From contig CAZPZZ010000010.1 in assembly GCA_964591245.1 (NCBI GenBank), positions 1-52,027 on the forward strand: DNA of 52,027 nucleotides, read 5' to 3'. This DNA comes from CAZPZZ01 sp964591245 (GTDB lineage Bacteria; Acidobacteriota; Vicinamibacteria; Vicinamibacterales; UBA8438). The position numbers and the translations under genes were made by a program. Position 1 is the first letter of the stretch. Every line of letters starts with the position of its first letter. Under the pieces are notes generated by a model, which was given only the letters and a program-made list of their open reading frames with translations, had not been told where the DNA came from and searched no databases. Shown piece by piece: positions 7,415-16,286 of this stretch.

Positions 7415-9841
7415 TTAGCGCGTCACGCTTGCCGTGATCGGTTCGCCCGATGCCTGGAGGTACGCGCTGGCCCAATGCAGCATCTCTGCCACAGTGTGAA
7501 GTACTGACTCACGAGCGAGGTAGCCATGCGACTCGTGTGGCAAGGTGATGTACCGCACGGTGGCGCCATGGCCTTTGAGTGCCATGTACATCCTGGCTGA
7601 CTGGATGGGAAACGTGCCTGAGTTGTTGTCGATTTCGCCGTGAATCAACAAGATCGGTTCGTTGATCTGATGGGCGTGGAAGAACGGTGACATCGCGGCG
7701 TAGATGTTTGTGGCTTCCCAAAATGTCCGACGTTCGTTTTGAAATCCAAACGGTGTGAGCGATCGGTTGTAGGCACCACTGCGAGCGATTCCCATTCGAA
7801 AGAGATCGGAATGTGCCAGTAGGTTGGCGGTCATGAAGGCGCCATAGCTGTGCCCACCGATTCCGATCATGTCGCGCGTCGTCACGCCGAGTTCCACGAC
7901 GGCGTCGATAGCGGCCTCGGCGCTTGCCACGAGCTGCTCGACATACCGATCGTTGGCCGTTTCGCCAGGACCGATGATGGGCATCGTGGGTCCGTCGAAG
8001 ATGGCAAAGCCTTGGGTGAGCAGCAAGAGATGTGATGCGCCCCGGATGGCGGTAAATCGGTCGTCTGAACCGCTGATCTGACCAGCGAGTTTCGGATCGA
8101 CGAACTCGCGAGGATATGCCCACATGAGCATCGGTACTGGTGTTCCGTCCTCATAGTCTGGCGGGAGGTACAACGTGCCAGAGAGCTGTACCCCGTCGGC
8201 GCGTTCATACGTCAGCAATTCCTTACGGATGCCGGTCAGCTGCGGCGCCGGATCCTCAAAACTGGTGATGGGGCGGCTGGTGCCATTGCTTGTGTTGCGG
8301 ACGTAATAGTTTGGTGGTTCGGTGCGCGTCTCTCGTCGGGTGAGTACGGAGGTCCCGTTAGCGGAAAGTAGCGCGACCACCTGTTCATAGCTGTCATCTG
8401 AGCTGCGGAAGAGTCGCTCCGTTTCGAACGTGTCCAAATCGAGGCGGTCAATGAACGGTCGGTCTCCAGCGGGTGAGGCGCCGACACCGGTCAGATAAAT
8501 GCTGTTCCCTGTTTGACGCAGTACCTGTCCGCCTGGGCGAGAGGTGGAGAGGGGGGTGCCGGGGTGTCCATACCGATCTTCGGTACTCCGGTCCCACAAC
8601 TTCCGCGGCGCGCTGGGGTCTGCGGTGAGTACCCAAGTACGGGTCCAGCGTGTCTCCCGGTCGTTTTCTGTGAGTAGCGCTGTTCCGTCTTCGGTCCACT
8701 GAAGGGTGCGATACCGGAATTGCGTCAGACCGATCTCGGTCGGCGCGCCGCTGAAGGGTGCGGCGTGCGCAAGGACACGGTCTCGGTGGTCGACTGCGCG
8801 TTTGGGATCACCACCGTCTTGTGCCTCGACCCAGACGAGCGTATCCGGTTCCGCGGGGTTCCACAGAAAGCTTCGAGGTCCAGTTGGTACGCCGCCGATC
8901 GGTACGGCATCTGCGAGGGGGAGCCGGGCGATTTGGGTCACAACCTCGCCACTTCGGTTGCGTACTGTCACATCCTTCGCAAAACTTCGGGCTGGTACCA
9001 ACCAGGAGAAGGGGCGTTCAACTTCAACCGTCAGGATGTGCTGTCCGCTCGGCGACACGCTGACGTGCTGGAAGAGGCCTGGTTGCCCGATGGGCGTTCG
9101 ACTGCCGGTGGCGATATCGATCGTGGAGATCTGGGTCGTGAAGTAGTAGTCGAAGAGCGCCTCGTCATGGGCGTTCTGTAAGAGGTCCTGGTAGGTGCGA
9201 ATGGGGGCCGGACCGCTGGTGTGTTCTTGAATGTTGGGACCGGTCGGCACGTCAGGTGCGGTCGGCGGAGCGCCCCGCGCCGAGCGCTTGAACCGGCAGA
9301 GTACGAGCGAATTTTCGTCTAGCCAATCACACGGATTGCCCCAGGCGGCATTGACGGATGCATCGCTGAGTGGGCGCACCTGCCCGTTGGAGACTTCCAT
9401 GAGCCACGCTTCGATCCCGTTGTAGCGCGTGAGTGTAAATAGGAGCCGCGAGCCATCTGGAGAGAATTCGACGTCGCCGAGAGAGGTTTCACGCGGCGCA
9501 TCAAACGTGTGCTCGGTGCCATTATCGATCCGCTTGACGATGATACGGTTGAGACCTGCCGCGCGATGGGGACCGTTCGTCCGCGGGTTGAGGCGATAGC
9601 CCGCAAGGCGGAGCATCGGTTGGGCAAGTTCGGCCACCGAGGGCATCGCCGGACGAGACAAGAGTGCGACGGTCTCGCCGTTGGGGCTCGCGAGTACCCG
9701 GGGGATCGGTGCCGCGTCCAGGATGTCCACGATGTTCTGAGGCGGGAGCAGGTAGGCCCCCGGGGACTGTGCGGGCACGGCGGAGGCGATGGCCAAAATG
9801 GCCGTCACAATGCTTGCGGTGACGAAAGACAAGTGGCGCAT
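7415..9841 (-). CDS. Exported S9-family (prolyl oligopeptidase-like) serine peptidase
   Basis: The 808-aa protein begins with a cleavable signal peptide ending near AVPAQ. Its first two thirds form a beta-propeller-type region. The C-terminal alpha/beta hydrolase domain has S665 in GGHSYGAF, D738 in GEIDNNSG and H772 in PHESHGY. Its pattern resembles the acylaminoacyl/glutamyl peptidase-like S9 members found in soil and marine bacteria. AGGAG lies about eight bases before the ATG, and a TTGACT-like element is further upstream. It converges with the Tat amidase gene. Confidence 0.9.
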   Translation of the reverse strand: MRHLSFVTASIVTAILAIASAVPAQSPGAYLLPPQNIVDILDAAPIPRVLASPNGETVALLSRPAMPSVAELAQPMLRLAGYRLNPRTNGPHRAAGLNRIIVKRIDNGTEHTFDAPRETSLGDVEFSPDGSRLLFTLTRYNGIEAWLMEVSNGQVRPLSDASVNAAWGNPCDWLDENSLVLCRFKRSARGAPPTAPDVPTGPNIQEHTSGPAPIRTYQDLLQNAHDEALFDYYFTTQISTIDIATGSRTPIGQPGLFQHVSVSPSGQHILTVEVERPFSWLVPARSFAKDVTVRNRSGEVVTQIARLPLADAVPIGGVPTGPRSFLWNPAEPDTLVWVEAQDGGDPKRAVDHRDRVLAHAAPFSGAPTEIGLTQFRYRTLQWTEDGTALLTENDRETRWTRTWVLTADPSAPRKLWDRSTEDRYGHPGTPLSTSRPGGQVLRQTGNSIYLTGVGASPAGDRPFIDRLDLDTFETERLFRSSDDSYEQVVALLSANGTSVLTRRETRTEPPNYYVRNTSNGTSRPITSFEDPAPQLTGIRKELLTYERADGVQLSGTLYLPPDYEDGTPVPMLMWAYPREFVDPKLAGQISGSDDRFTAIRGASHLLLLTQGFAIFDGPTMPIIGPGETANDRYVEQLVASAEAAIDAVVELGVTTRDMIGIGGHSYGAFMTANLLAHSDLFRMGIARSGAYNRSLTPFGFQNERRTFWEATNIYAAMSPFFHAHQINEPILLIHGEIDNNSGTFPIQSARMYMALKGHGATVRYITLPHESHGYLARESVLHTVAEMLHWASAYLQASGEPITASVTR

Positions 9842-10066
9842 TCGAATTCTCCTATGTCCTAACTCTAGTCAAGATCGTCGCGTGCCCCAAATATCCCCAG
9901 GAACGGCCGCGCTTCAAGACATCTCCTCGTCCGGATGTTTCCCGACTTTTCCGCCAGGATGTGACCAGTGGGTCGTGCGGCACCCTGGTCTGGTCCGGTC
10001 CGCCAGCCGGAGCCGTGCCGTTGCGCTCGGTGAACAGAGGACCCGTGGAGTCGAAAGACGGGTTTA

Positions 10067-11317
10067 CTACTTGTCGAGCGTCGCCTCGATCGCGTCGCAG
10101 GCGGACTCCAGGCCACTGCCGGTTTCCCGGAGGCGGGTGGCGAGGAGCTGGCATTGATTGGCGACGTCAGGGGATCGAAGCAACGCGTCCAACGTCCGCG
10201 CGACGGCTGCCGTCCTGAAGCGGGATGGAGACAGCATCTGCGCGACGCCGAGATCCCTGAGCCTTGCCGCGTTGTCGGGTTGATCGAAGGCCATGGGGCG
10301 TACGAGCTGGGGAATTCCAGCAGACAAGGCCTGCGCGGCTGATCCGATGCCCCCGTGATGAACGAGAGCGGCGGCGCGGGGCAGCACCTGGGCGAGGGGT
10401 GCGTACGTTCCGTGGATCACGTCATCCGGTAGCGTCGGTGGTAGCTGTTCCGGGTATTGGGTCAACAGCAATCCGCGCCGGCCGAGGTGCTGACTGACTG
10501 CGGCTGCAGTTCGAAAGAACGCAGGTGCCTGACGATTCCCAGATCCGGCGATCCAGACGATGGGGGGAGAGCCGGTCTCGAGGAACGTCTTCACGTGAGG
10601 CGGCGTCTCGGTGGTTCCCAACTCATCGAACAGCGGAAATCCGGTCAATTGCATGTGAGATGGCCAGTCCGGTTGTTTGGGCGCGAACCACTCAGGAAAC
10701 ATACCGATCACGGTCGTGGGTGAGTGCCACCACGTGCTTGTGATGTGTCGTACCGGTTTGAGGCCAAGCGTTTGGCGATGCGGATTGATTGCTGGCGCGA
10801 GGAGCTGGTCCGCCGCGCGATCGAGAAGTGAAAGCAGGGTGCGCTTCACTGCGATTGGCAACCGGTTGATCAAGTGCAATGTCGGATGAAATACCGGTGT
10901 CCGGTGCGCACTGAAAAAGCAGCTGGGTTGCAGATGCACTGTGGCCAGTCTGATGCCGAGGGTTTCTTGGGCCGTCCTGGCCGCGAACGCCAGGCTTCCC
11001 GCGACAACCACCGTATCTTCACCGATGCCGTGGTCGCGGACGATGCGATAGAGCGTTGGGCTCGCGAGGGCAGAGGCTGTGGCTATGACCTGCAGGCCTT
11101 TGCGGGAGTGCCACATCTTCGGATGGGTGGTGATGCGGTCATAGTCTTCCGCTGTACCGACCGGGATGAATGGGAGTCCCACGCGATCGATGAGGGGGCG
11201 GAAATACGGATTGGTTACGAGTGTGACGCGATGGCCCCGTTGCTGTAATTCGAGTCCAAGCCCCACGAACGGGTGGACGTCACCTGCCGAACCGATGGCT
11301 AGTAATAACGCACGCAT
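10067..11317 (-). CDS. GT1/UGT-like (MGT/RhlB type) glycosyltransferase
   Basis: The 416-aa protein opens with the N-terminal GT-B motif AIGSAGDVHPF and carries the sugar-nucleotide binding block HHGGIGSAAQALSAG followed by RPMAFDQPDNAARL. That is the arrangement of bacterial rhamnosyl-, sterol- and macrolide-type glycosyltransferases. It probably moves a sugar to a lipid or small hydrophobic acceptor. It is divergent from the aminotransferase gene with only 26 bases between start codons. A TATAGT eight bases before the ATG and the lack of a ribosome binding site suggest a leaderless message. Confidence 0.85.
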   Translation of the reverse strand: MRALLLAIGSAGDVHPFVGLGLELQQRGHRVTLVTNPYFRPLIDRVGLPFIPVGTAEDYDRITTHPKMWHSRKGLQVIATASALASPTLYRIVRDHGIGEDTVVVAGSLAFAARTAQETLGIRLATVHLQPSCFFSAHRTPVFHPTLHLINRLPIAVKRTLLSLLDRAADQLLAPAINPHRQTLGLKPVRHITSTWWHSPTTVIGMFPEWFAPKQPDWPSHMQLTGFPLFDELGTTETPPHVKTFLETGSPPIVWIAGSGNRQAPAFFRTAAAVSQHLGRRGLLLTQYPEQLPPTLPDDVIHGTYAPLAQVLPRAAALVHHGGIGSAAQALSAGIPQLVRPMAFDQPDNAARLRDLGVAQMLSPSRFRTAAVARTLDALLRSPDVANQCQLLATRLRETGSGLESACDAIEATLDK

Positions 11318-11325
11318 GTGAGCCC

Positions 11326-11333
11326 ACTATAAT
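11326..11333. promoter_or_regulatory. Overlapping two-way -10 element
   Basis: ACTATAAT reads TATAAT on the + strand (11328-11333, ten bases before ATG 11344) and TATAGT on the - strand (11331-11326, eight bases before ATG 11317). Neither direction has a recognisable TTGACA at the normal distance or a ribosome binding site. Both messages would begin at or near their start codons. Confidence 0.65.
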
Positions 11334-11343
11334 CTCCTACCAG

Positions 11344-12525
11344 ATGTTTTCGGCCAGGGTGCCTGGACTGAGGTCCAATCGTATTGCGCGGGCGCTGGCC
11401 CGTGCGCGGGCCGGTGGTTTGCCCCTCGACGACCTTACGGTTTCGAACCCCACCGCGATCGGGATTCCTTATCCGCACGGTTTGCTCGAACCGCTAGCGC
11501 GGCCGGAGGCCCTGCGCTATGAACCGGCGCCCTTTGGCCTTCCCTGTGCGCGGGAGGCGGTTGCCACACATCTCCGTGCTGCCGGGGTTCAGGTGCCGAT
11601 GGACCGCGTGATCCTGACCGCCAGCACGAGCGAGGCCTATAGCCTACTGTTCAAGTTGCTGTGTGACCCGGCTGACAGGGTGCTGACACCGCAGCCGAGC
11701 TATCCGCTATTTGACCATTTGACGCGGTTAGATGCGGTCGTGGCGAGTCCCTATGCGCTCGAATACCACGGGCGCTGGGAGCTGAACCTGGCGAGTCTAC
11801 GAGAGGCGCTCGATCGGGATGCCCGGGTGCGTGCTGTCTTGCTGGTCAGTCCGAACAATCCGACGGGCTCGTTTGTGCGCCAGGACGAGCTCGACGCGGT
11901 GAGTGATTTGGCGGCCGAGCGGGGTCTTGCGCTCATCTGTGATGAGGTCTTCCACTCGTATGCGTTACCGGCTTACGACTCGGTCCCGCCGGGGCGACTG
12001 GTGATGCGTTCCGACGTCTTGACGTTTACGTTGGGCGGGCTATCGAAGATGGCGGGGCTGCCCCAGCTGAAGCTTGGGTGGATTCTCGTCGGCGGGCCAG
12101 AGAGACTCGTGACGCGTGCGTTGTCCAGACTGGAACTGATCTGCGACAGTTATTTGTCTGTGGCAACGCCAGTGCAGTTGGCCGTTGACACGCTACTAGA
12201 GCAGACGAAGGTTGTTGTTGCCGATATAGAGCATCGCATCAGGACGAATCATGCCTGCCTTGAACAGATGGTCCGGAAGTTTCCCGCGACCCAGTTGCTT
12301 CGGGTTGAAGCCGGGTGGTATGCCGTGATCCAGGTTCCCGCGGTGCGCTCGGAGGAAGCGATGGTGCTGGACCTCATTGAGCAAGAGCGGATCTATGTGC
12401 ACCCTGGATACTTTTTCGATTTTCCGCGTGAGGCGTTCCTGATCGTCAGCCTGCTTCCAGAACCGAGCCGTTTTGGCTCGGTTCTGGCCAGAATGCTGGC
12501 GCGTATCGGAACGTCGCCGTCATGA
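11344..12525 (+). CDS. PLP-dependent aminotransferase, class I/II
   Basis: The 393-aa protein has the fold-type I aminotransferase motifs in order: a substrate-binding SNPT near residue 34, ILTASTSEAYSLL, the cofactor-binding SPNNPTG near 160, CDEVF near 200 and the Schiff-base lysine K235 in GGLSKMAGLPQ. It resembles aspartate/alanine-type aminotransferases; the exact amino donor is not evident. The start has a TATAAT ten bases upstream and no Shine-Dalgarno. The stop overlaps the selD start (ATGA), so translation is coupled. A 13-bp perfect hairpin lies in the last 25 codons. Confidence 0.87.
   Translation: MFSARVPGLRSNRIARALARARAGGLPLDDLTVSNPTAIGIPYPHGLLEPLARPEALRYEPAPFGLPCAREAVATHLRAAGVQVPMDRVILTASTSEAYSLLFKLLCDPADRVLTPQPSYPLFDHLTRLDAVVASPYALEYHGRWELNLASLREALDRDARVRAVLLVSPNNPTGSFVRQDELDAVSDLAAERGLALICDEVFHSYALPAYDSVPPGRLVMRSDVLTFTLGGLSKMAGLPQLKLGWILVGGPERLVTRALSRLELICDSYLSVATPVQLAVDTLLEQTKVVVADIEHRIRTNHACLEQMVRKFPATQLLRVEAGWYAVIQVPAVRSEEAMVLDLIEQERIYVHPGYFFDFPREAFLIVSLLPEPSRFGSVLARMLARIGTSPS
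12457..12487 (+). repeat. Perfect 13-bp hairpin inside the aminotransferase gene, just before selD
   Basis: CCAGAACCGAGCC (12457-12469), loop GTTTT, then its exact reverse complement (12475-12487). It lies in coding sequence (residues about 372-382) and ends 34 bases before the selD start codon. A loop of Ts and GC-rich arms would give a stable RNA stem. Confidence 0.75.
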
Positions 12526-14798
12526 CTACTGCTCCAGTCCCGGTCGTCAAGGATCTTGTTTTGGTTGGCGGCGGCCATACCCATGTGGCCGTGTTGCGGC
12601 GATTCGGCATGCGCCCGCTTCCCGGGGTTCGTCTGACCTTGATCGCACGCGACATTCACACGCCATATTCGGGCATGTTGCCCGGGTTGGTAGCTGGTCA
12701 TTACGAATACGACGACGTGCACATTGACCTGGCGCGGTTGAGCCGATTTGCTGGAGCCCGGCTCTATCACCAGCCGGTGGTTGGACTTGACCTCGAGCGC
12801 CGTGAGGTCCGGTGTGAGGGGCGCCCCCCTATTCGGTACGACCTGTTATCGATCAATATCGGCTCTGCGCCATCGTTTCAGGGTATCGGTGGTGCGGCGG
12901 ATGTAGCGATACCCGTCAAGCCGATTAGCCGTTTCGCCCAGCACTGGGAACAACTCCGCCAGCGGGTCGCCGAGGCGACCCGCCCCACACGTATCGGCGT
13001 CGTGGGCGCAGGTGCGGGTGGTGTCGAGTTGTTGCTCGCGATGCAGTATGCCTTGCGGCAGATGTTGAACGATCTTCACCGCCCAGCCGAATTGGTGGAG
13101 TGTCATCTGTTCGGAGCGGGAGAGACGATTCTTCCCACTCACAACCGGGGGATGCGTCGGCGCCTCGCGCGTGTGTTGGGTGAACGCGCCGTGCAGCTTC
13201 ATCTGGGAACGGCCGTCACTGGGGTGACGAGCGGACGTGTGCACTGCGCCGACGGAACCTCGGTCGGACTGGACGAGATTCTCTGTGTCACGCAGGCGGG
13301 TGCTGCGGAGTGGCCGGGGCGGGCCGGACTCGCGGTGGACAACCAAGGGTTCATTCTCGTCGATGACACGCTCCAGTCGACGTCGCATCCAGGTGTGTTC
13401 GCCGCCGGTGACGTCGCGGCAGTTGTTGATCACCCCCGCGAGAAGGCTGGCGTCTTTGCGGTACGGCAGGGGCCACCGCTCGCTAACAACCTGCGCCGGG
13501 TGCTAGTGGGAAGGTCCCCGCGACCTTTTCGTCCGCAGCGCCGATTTGTGACCTTGGTCTCGACCGGAGATCGGTATGCGGTGGGATCACGCGGATGGTG
13601 GTCAGTGGAGGGGGCTTGGGTCTGGCGTTGGAAGGACTGGATTGATCGGCGTTTCATTGCACGGTATCGCGATCTTCCGGCCATGGCGACCGCTGGAGTA
13701 CCCGGGCTTGCATCAGGATTGGCGTCGCCGGAAGTGTTGCAGGAAATCTCGACGGCTGCGATGCGATGTGGCGGATGCGGGTCCAAGGTGGGGGCCCGAC
13801 CTCTGGATCGAGTGTTGGCCCAGCTCCAGCCCACACTGCGTGATGATGTCGTCATCGGGCTCGATGCTCCGGATGACGCTGCGGTGATGCGGGTGCCACC
13901 GAATAAGTTGCTGGTTCGCACGGTCGATGCGTTTCGAGCCATCGTGAATGACCCGTTCGTGTTCGGTGAGATTACGGCAAACCATTGCCTAGGGGACATT
14001 TTTGCCATGGGGGCCGAGGCTCAGACGGCGTTGGCTGTCGCGACGGTTCCTTTTGGGCTGGACGACAAGGTCGAGGCCACCCTGGTCCAGCTACTCTCGG
14101 GCGCCGTGACGGTGCTCAATGGGGCCGGTGCGGCCCTGGTGGGAGGGCATACGAGTGAAGGGGTAGAGCTTTCCTTGGGATTGTCGTTGACCGGTTTGGT
14201 CGATCCCGATGCCGTCTTGCGCAAGGGGGGGATGCGCGCTGGCGACCGATTGGTCCTGACTAAAGGGCTCGGTACGGGCACGTTGTTTGCGGCAGAGATG
14301 CGGATGCGGGCAAAGGGGCGATGGATCGCTGGTGCCATTCGAGCCATGCGGCAATCCAGTCATGACGCGGCGCTGGTTCTGCGTCGACATAATGCCACGG
14401 CGTGTACCGATGTGACGGGCTTCGGGCTCCTTGGGCATCTCGTGGAAATGACCCGTGCGTCCGGGGTTGATGTGCGTCTTGACCTTGAGCGGGTGCCGAT
14501 CCTCGAGGGAGCGCTCGAAACAAGTGCGGCTGGCCTACTCAGTTCGCTGCATCCGCACAATATACGGCTGCGTCGGGCGGTCGCGAATGTGGACGTCGCC
14601 GCGACCGATTCACGGTATCCGCTGCTGTTCGATCCCCAAACGGCTGGGGGATTACTGGCGAGTGTGCCCGCGTCCGAGGTTGCGGCCTGTGTCGCGGAAC
14701 TGCATACGTTGGGATATCCGCAGGCGGCAGTCGTGGGGGTGGTCGAAACCAGGGATGACGGAGATCCGCCGATATTGGTGGGGCCGCTTCGTGCGTAG
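12522..14798 (+). CDS. selD: Fusion of FAD/NAD(P) oxidoreductase with selenide, water dikinase (SelD)
   Basis: The 758-aa protein joins two enzymes. Residues 1 to about 400 form a pyridine-nucleotide-disulfide oxidoreductase of the NADH dehydrogenase type: FAD site VLVGGGHTH near residue 10, NAD site VGAGAGGVE near 165, and GVFAAGDVA near 290. From about 410 it is SelD, which makes selenophosphate from selenide and ATP. C419 and K422 (GGCGSK) match Cys17 and Lys20 of the E. coli enzyme, so the active site is Cys, not selenocysteine. This fusion is known in several bacteria. It overlaps the aminotransferase gene by four bases. No selA, selB, ybbB or tRNA-Sec is in the window, so the use made of selenophosphate cannot be told. 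Confidence 0.93.
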   Translation: MTTAPVPVVKDLVLVGGGHTHVAVLRRFGMRPLPGVRLTLIARDIHTPYSGMLPGLVAGHYEYDDVHIDLARLSRFAGARLYHQPVVGLDLERREVRCEGRPPIRYDLLSINIGSAPSFQGIGGAADVAIPVKPISRFAQHWEQLRQRVAEATRPTRIGVVGAGAGGVELLLAMQYALRQMLNDLHRPAELVECHLFGAGETILPTHNRGMRRRLARVLGERAVQLHLGTAVTGVTSGRVHCADGTSVGLDEILCVTQAGAAEWPGRAGLAVDNQGFILVDDTLQSTSHPGVFAAGDVAAVVDHPREKAGVFAVRQGPPLANNLRRVLVGRSPRPFRPQRRFVTLVSTGDRYAVGSRGWWSVEGAWVWRWKDWIDRRFIARYRDLPAMATAGVPGLASGLASPEVLQEISTAAMRCGGCGSKVGARPLDRVLAQLQPTLRDDVVIGLDAPDDAAVMRVPPNKLLVRTVDAFRAIVNDPFVFGEITANHCLGDIFAMGAEAQTALAVATVPFGLDDKVEATLVQLLSGAVTVLNGAGAALVGGHTSEGVELSLGLSLTGLVDPDAVLRKGGMRAGDRLVLTKGLGTGTLFAAEMRMRAKGRWIAGAIRAMRQSSHDAALVLRRHNATACTDVTGFGLLGHLVEMTRASGVDVRLDLERVPILEGALETSAAGLLSSLHPHNIRLRRAVANVDVAATDSRYPLLFDPQTAGGLLASVPASEVAACVAELHTLGYPQAAVVGVVETRDDGDPPILVGPLRA

Positions 14799-14801
14799 TG
14801 G

Positions 14802-14807
14802 TACACT
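14802..14807 (+). promoter_or_regulatory. -10-like hexamer upstream of the M23 lipoprotein gene
   Basis: TACACT lies nine bases before an in-frame ATG at 14817. Transcription would start close to that ATG. This leaves either a leaderless product from 14817 or a 70-base leader before the GTG at 14889. Confidence 0.4.
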
Positions 14808-14888
14808 TGGCAGCTTATGGTCGGAGGGTGCTTCTCTAGACGGGGTTTTGTTCTGAAACCTCGGGGGTGTCAAGCTGCAGGAGTACGG

Positions 14889-16190
14889 GTGCCGCGACTG
14901 TGGCTCGTTGCGGTCGGTCTCTGCGTGGTCGTTCAGGGATTGGGGCTTGTTGGCTGTGGGTATGTCGAGCCGCCACTGCCTGACGCGAGGTTTGGTCCCG
15001 ATATTTACCTGAAGCCAGATTTCCGTGTGGTCGAAGCGCAAGTCAAGAGAAACGCGACGTTTGCGACGCTCCTCTCGTCACACGATCTGGGTGATGTGGC
15101 CTATTCTTTCGTGGAGGCGATGCGTCCGGTCTTCGATCCGCGCTCGCTGCAAGTCGGTCATCCCTACACCATCATCTACGGTGCCGATGGGGCTTTTCGG
15201 CGCTTCGAGTACCACGTTGACGAAGACCAGTATCTGGAAGTCGTTCCTCGTCCTGGGCCTCCGCCGATGTTCGAGGCTTCGTTGTTGGACTATCAAAAGC
15301 AACGGGAGCACGTGGCGATGCGTGGGACCATCGACCGCGAGCACAATTCCTTGATGGCGGCCATGAGTGCGGGGGGAGGACATGACTTGGTCGCGATGGC
15401 CATGGCCGAGGTGTTCGCCGGCGAGATCGATTTCAATACAGAGCTTCAACCCGGGGACCATTTTGGGCTGCTGTATGAGCGTTTTGTCCGTGATGAAGAG
15501 TACATCAGCTTCGGCGACATGCCTGTGCTGGCGGCGGTGTTCCACAACGATGGGCGAGACGTGAATGCCTTCCGTTTCCAGGTGCCAGGTGAGGAACCGG
15601 CGTTCTTTGACGCCGAAGGGCGCTCTATGAAACGGCAATTCCTGCGTTCTCCACTTCCGTTTGAGCCCCGCATCACGTCTCGATTTTCGTATCGACGATT
15701 GCACCCGGTGCTTGGTGTCCACCGTCCGCATCTGGGTGTGGACTATGGAGCGCCTACTGGCACACGGGTGATTGCCGTCGCCAACGGTACGGTCGTGTCC
15801 ACGACGTCTAGCGGTGGCTCCGGCAACATGGTGCGTTTGCGCCACAGGAACGGGTACGAGACGTATTACCTGCACCTCTCCCGTTTTGCGAAGGGTATGC
15901 GGTCCGGGGTGCGGGTGCTGCAGGGGCAGGTGATCGGTTATGTCGGCTCCACTGGGTTATCGACGGGGCCGCATCTTGATTATCGTCTGCGAAAGAATGG
16001 TACGTTTGTGAATCCGCTCATCGAGCACCGAAACCTACCTCCTGGCGATCCGGTGCCGCCTGAGCATATGGCCACTTTCGAGCAGGCGCGGGATGGATTG
16101 CTTGCCCAGGTTCAGGATCGCTGGCCGCAGGCGCCTCCAACCTCTATGGAGCCGGCTGAGTCCGGTTCACTCAGCGCGGGTGGCCAATAA
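14889..16190 (+). CDS. M23-family peptidoglycan endopeptidase, predicted lipoprotein
   Basis: I prefer GTG 14889 over the in-frame ATG 14817, because AGGAG ends five bases before it and the product then starts with a compact lipoprotein signal peptide with lipobox LVGC (Cys23). The 433-aa protein has an N-terminal region of the LysM/OapA-like type and a C-terminal M23 LytM domain with HLGVDYG (first His-x3-Asp pair) and GPHLDYRL. In the last motif the usual HxH reads HxD; I recall this variant from related envelope peptidases. The role is probably cell-wall cross-link cleavage at the outer membrane or periplasm. ATG 14817 would add 24 residues. Confidence 0.85.
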   Translation: MPRLWLVAVGLCVVVQGLGLVGCGYVEPPLPDARFGPDIYLKPDFRVVEAQVKRNATFATLLSSHDLGDVAYSFVEAMRPVFDPRSLQVGHPYTIIYGADGAFRRFEYHVDEDQYLEVVPRPGPPPMFEASLLDYQKQREHVAMRGTIDREHNSLMAAMSAGGGHDLVAMAMAEVFAGEIDFNTELQPGDHFGLLYERFVRDEEYISFGDMPVLAAVFHNDGRDVNAFRFQVPGEEPAFFDAEGRSMKRQFLRSPLPFEPRITSRFSYRRLHPVLGVHRPHLGVDYGAPTGTRVIAVANGTVVSTTSSGGSGNMVRLRHRNGYETYYLHLSRFAKGMRSGVRVLQGQVIGYVGSTGLSTGPHLDYRLRKNGTFVNPLIEHRNLPPGDPVPPEHMATFEQARDGLLAQVQDRWPQAPPTSMEPAESGSLSAGGQ

Positions 16191-16286
16191 TAGGGAACCT
16201 CGCCCGTTTGTTGACGGGACGCCCAGGACAGCAGCTTGTGCCGGCCCAGAGGCTGGCACGAATATCTGAATCGACCGAGTGTTTGT

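Noticed and set aside
12522..12530. SECIS-type element for the hairpin at 12457-12487
   Set aside because: Bacterial SECIS elements lie immediately downstream of the UGA. This hairpin ends before the only TGA (12523-12525), which is a normal overlapping stop.
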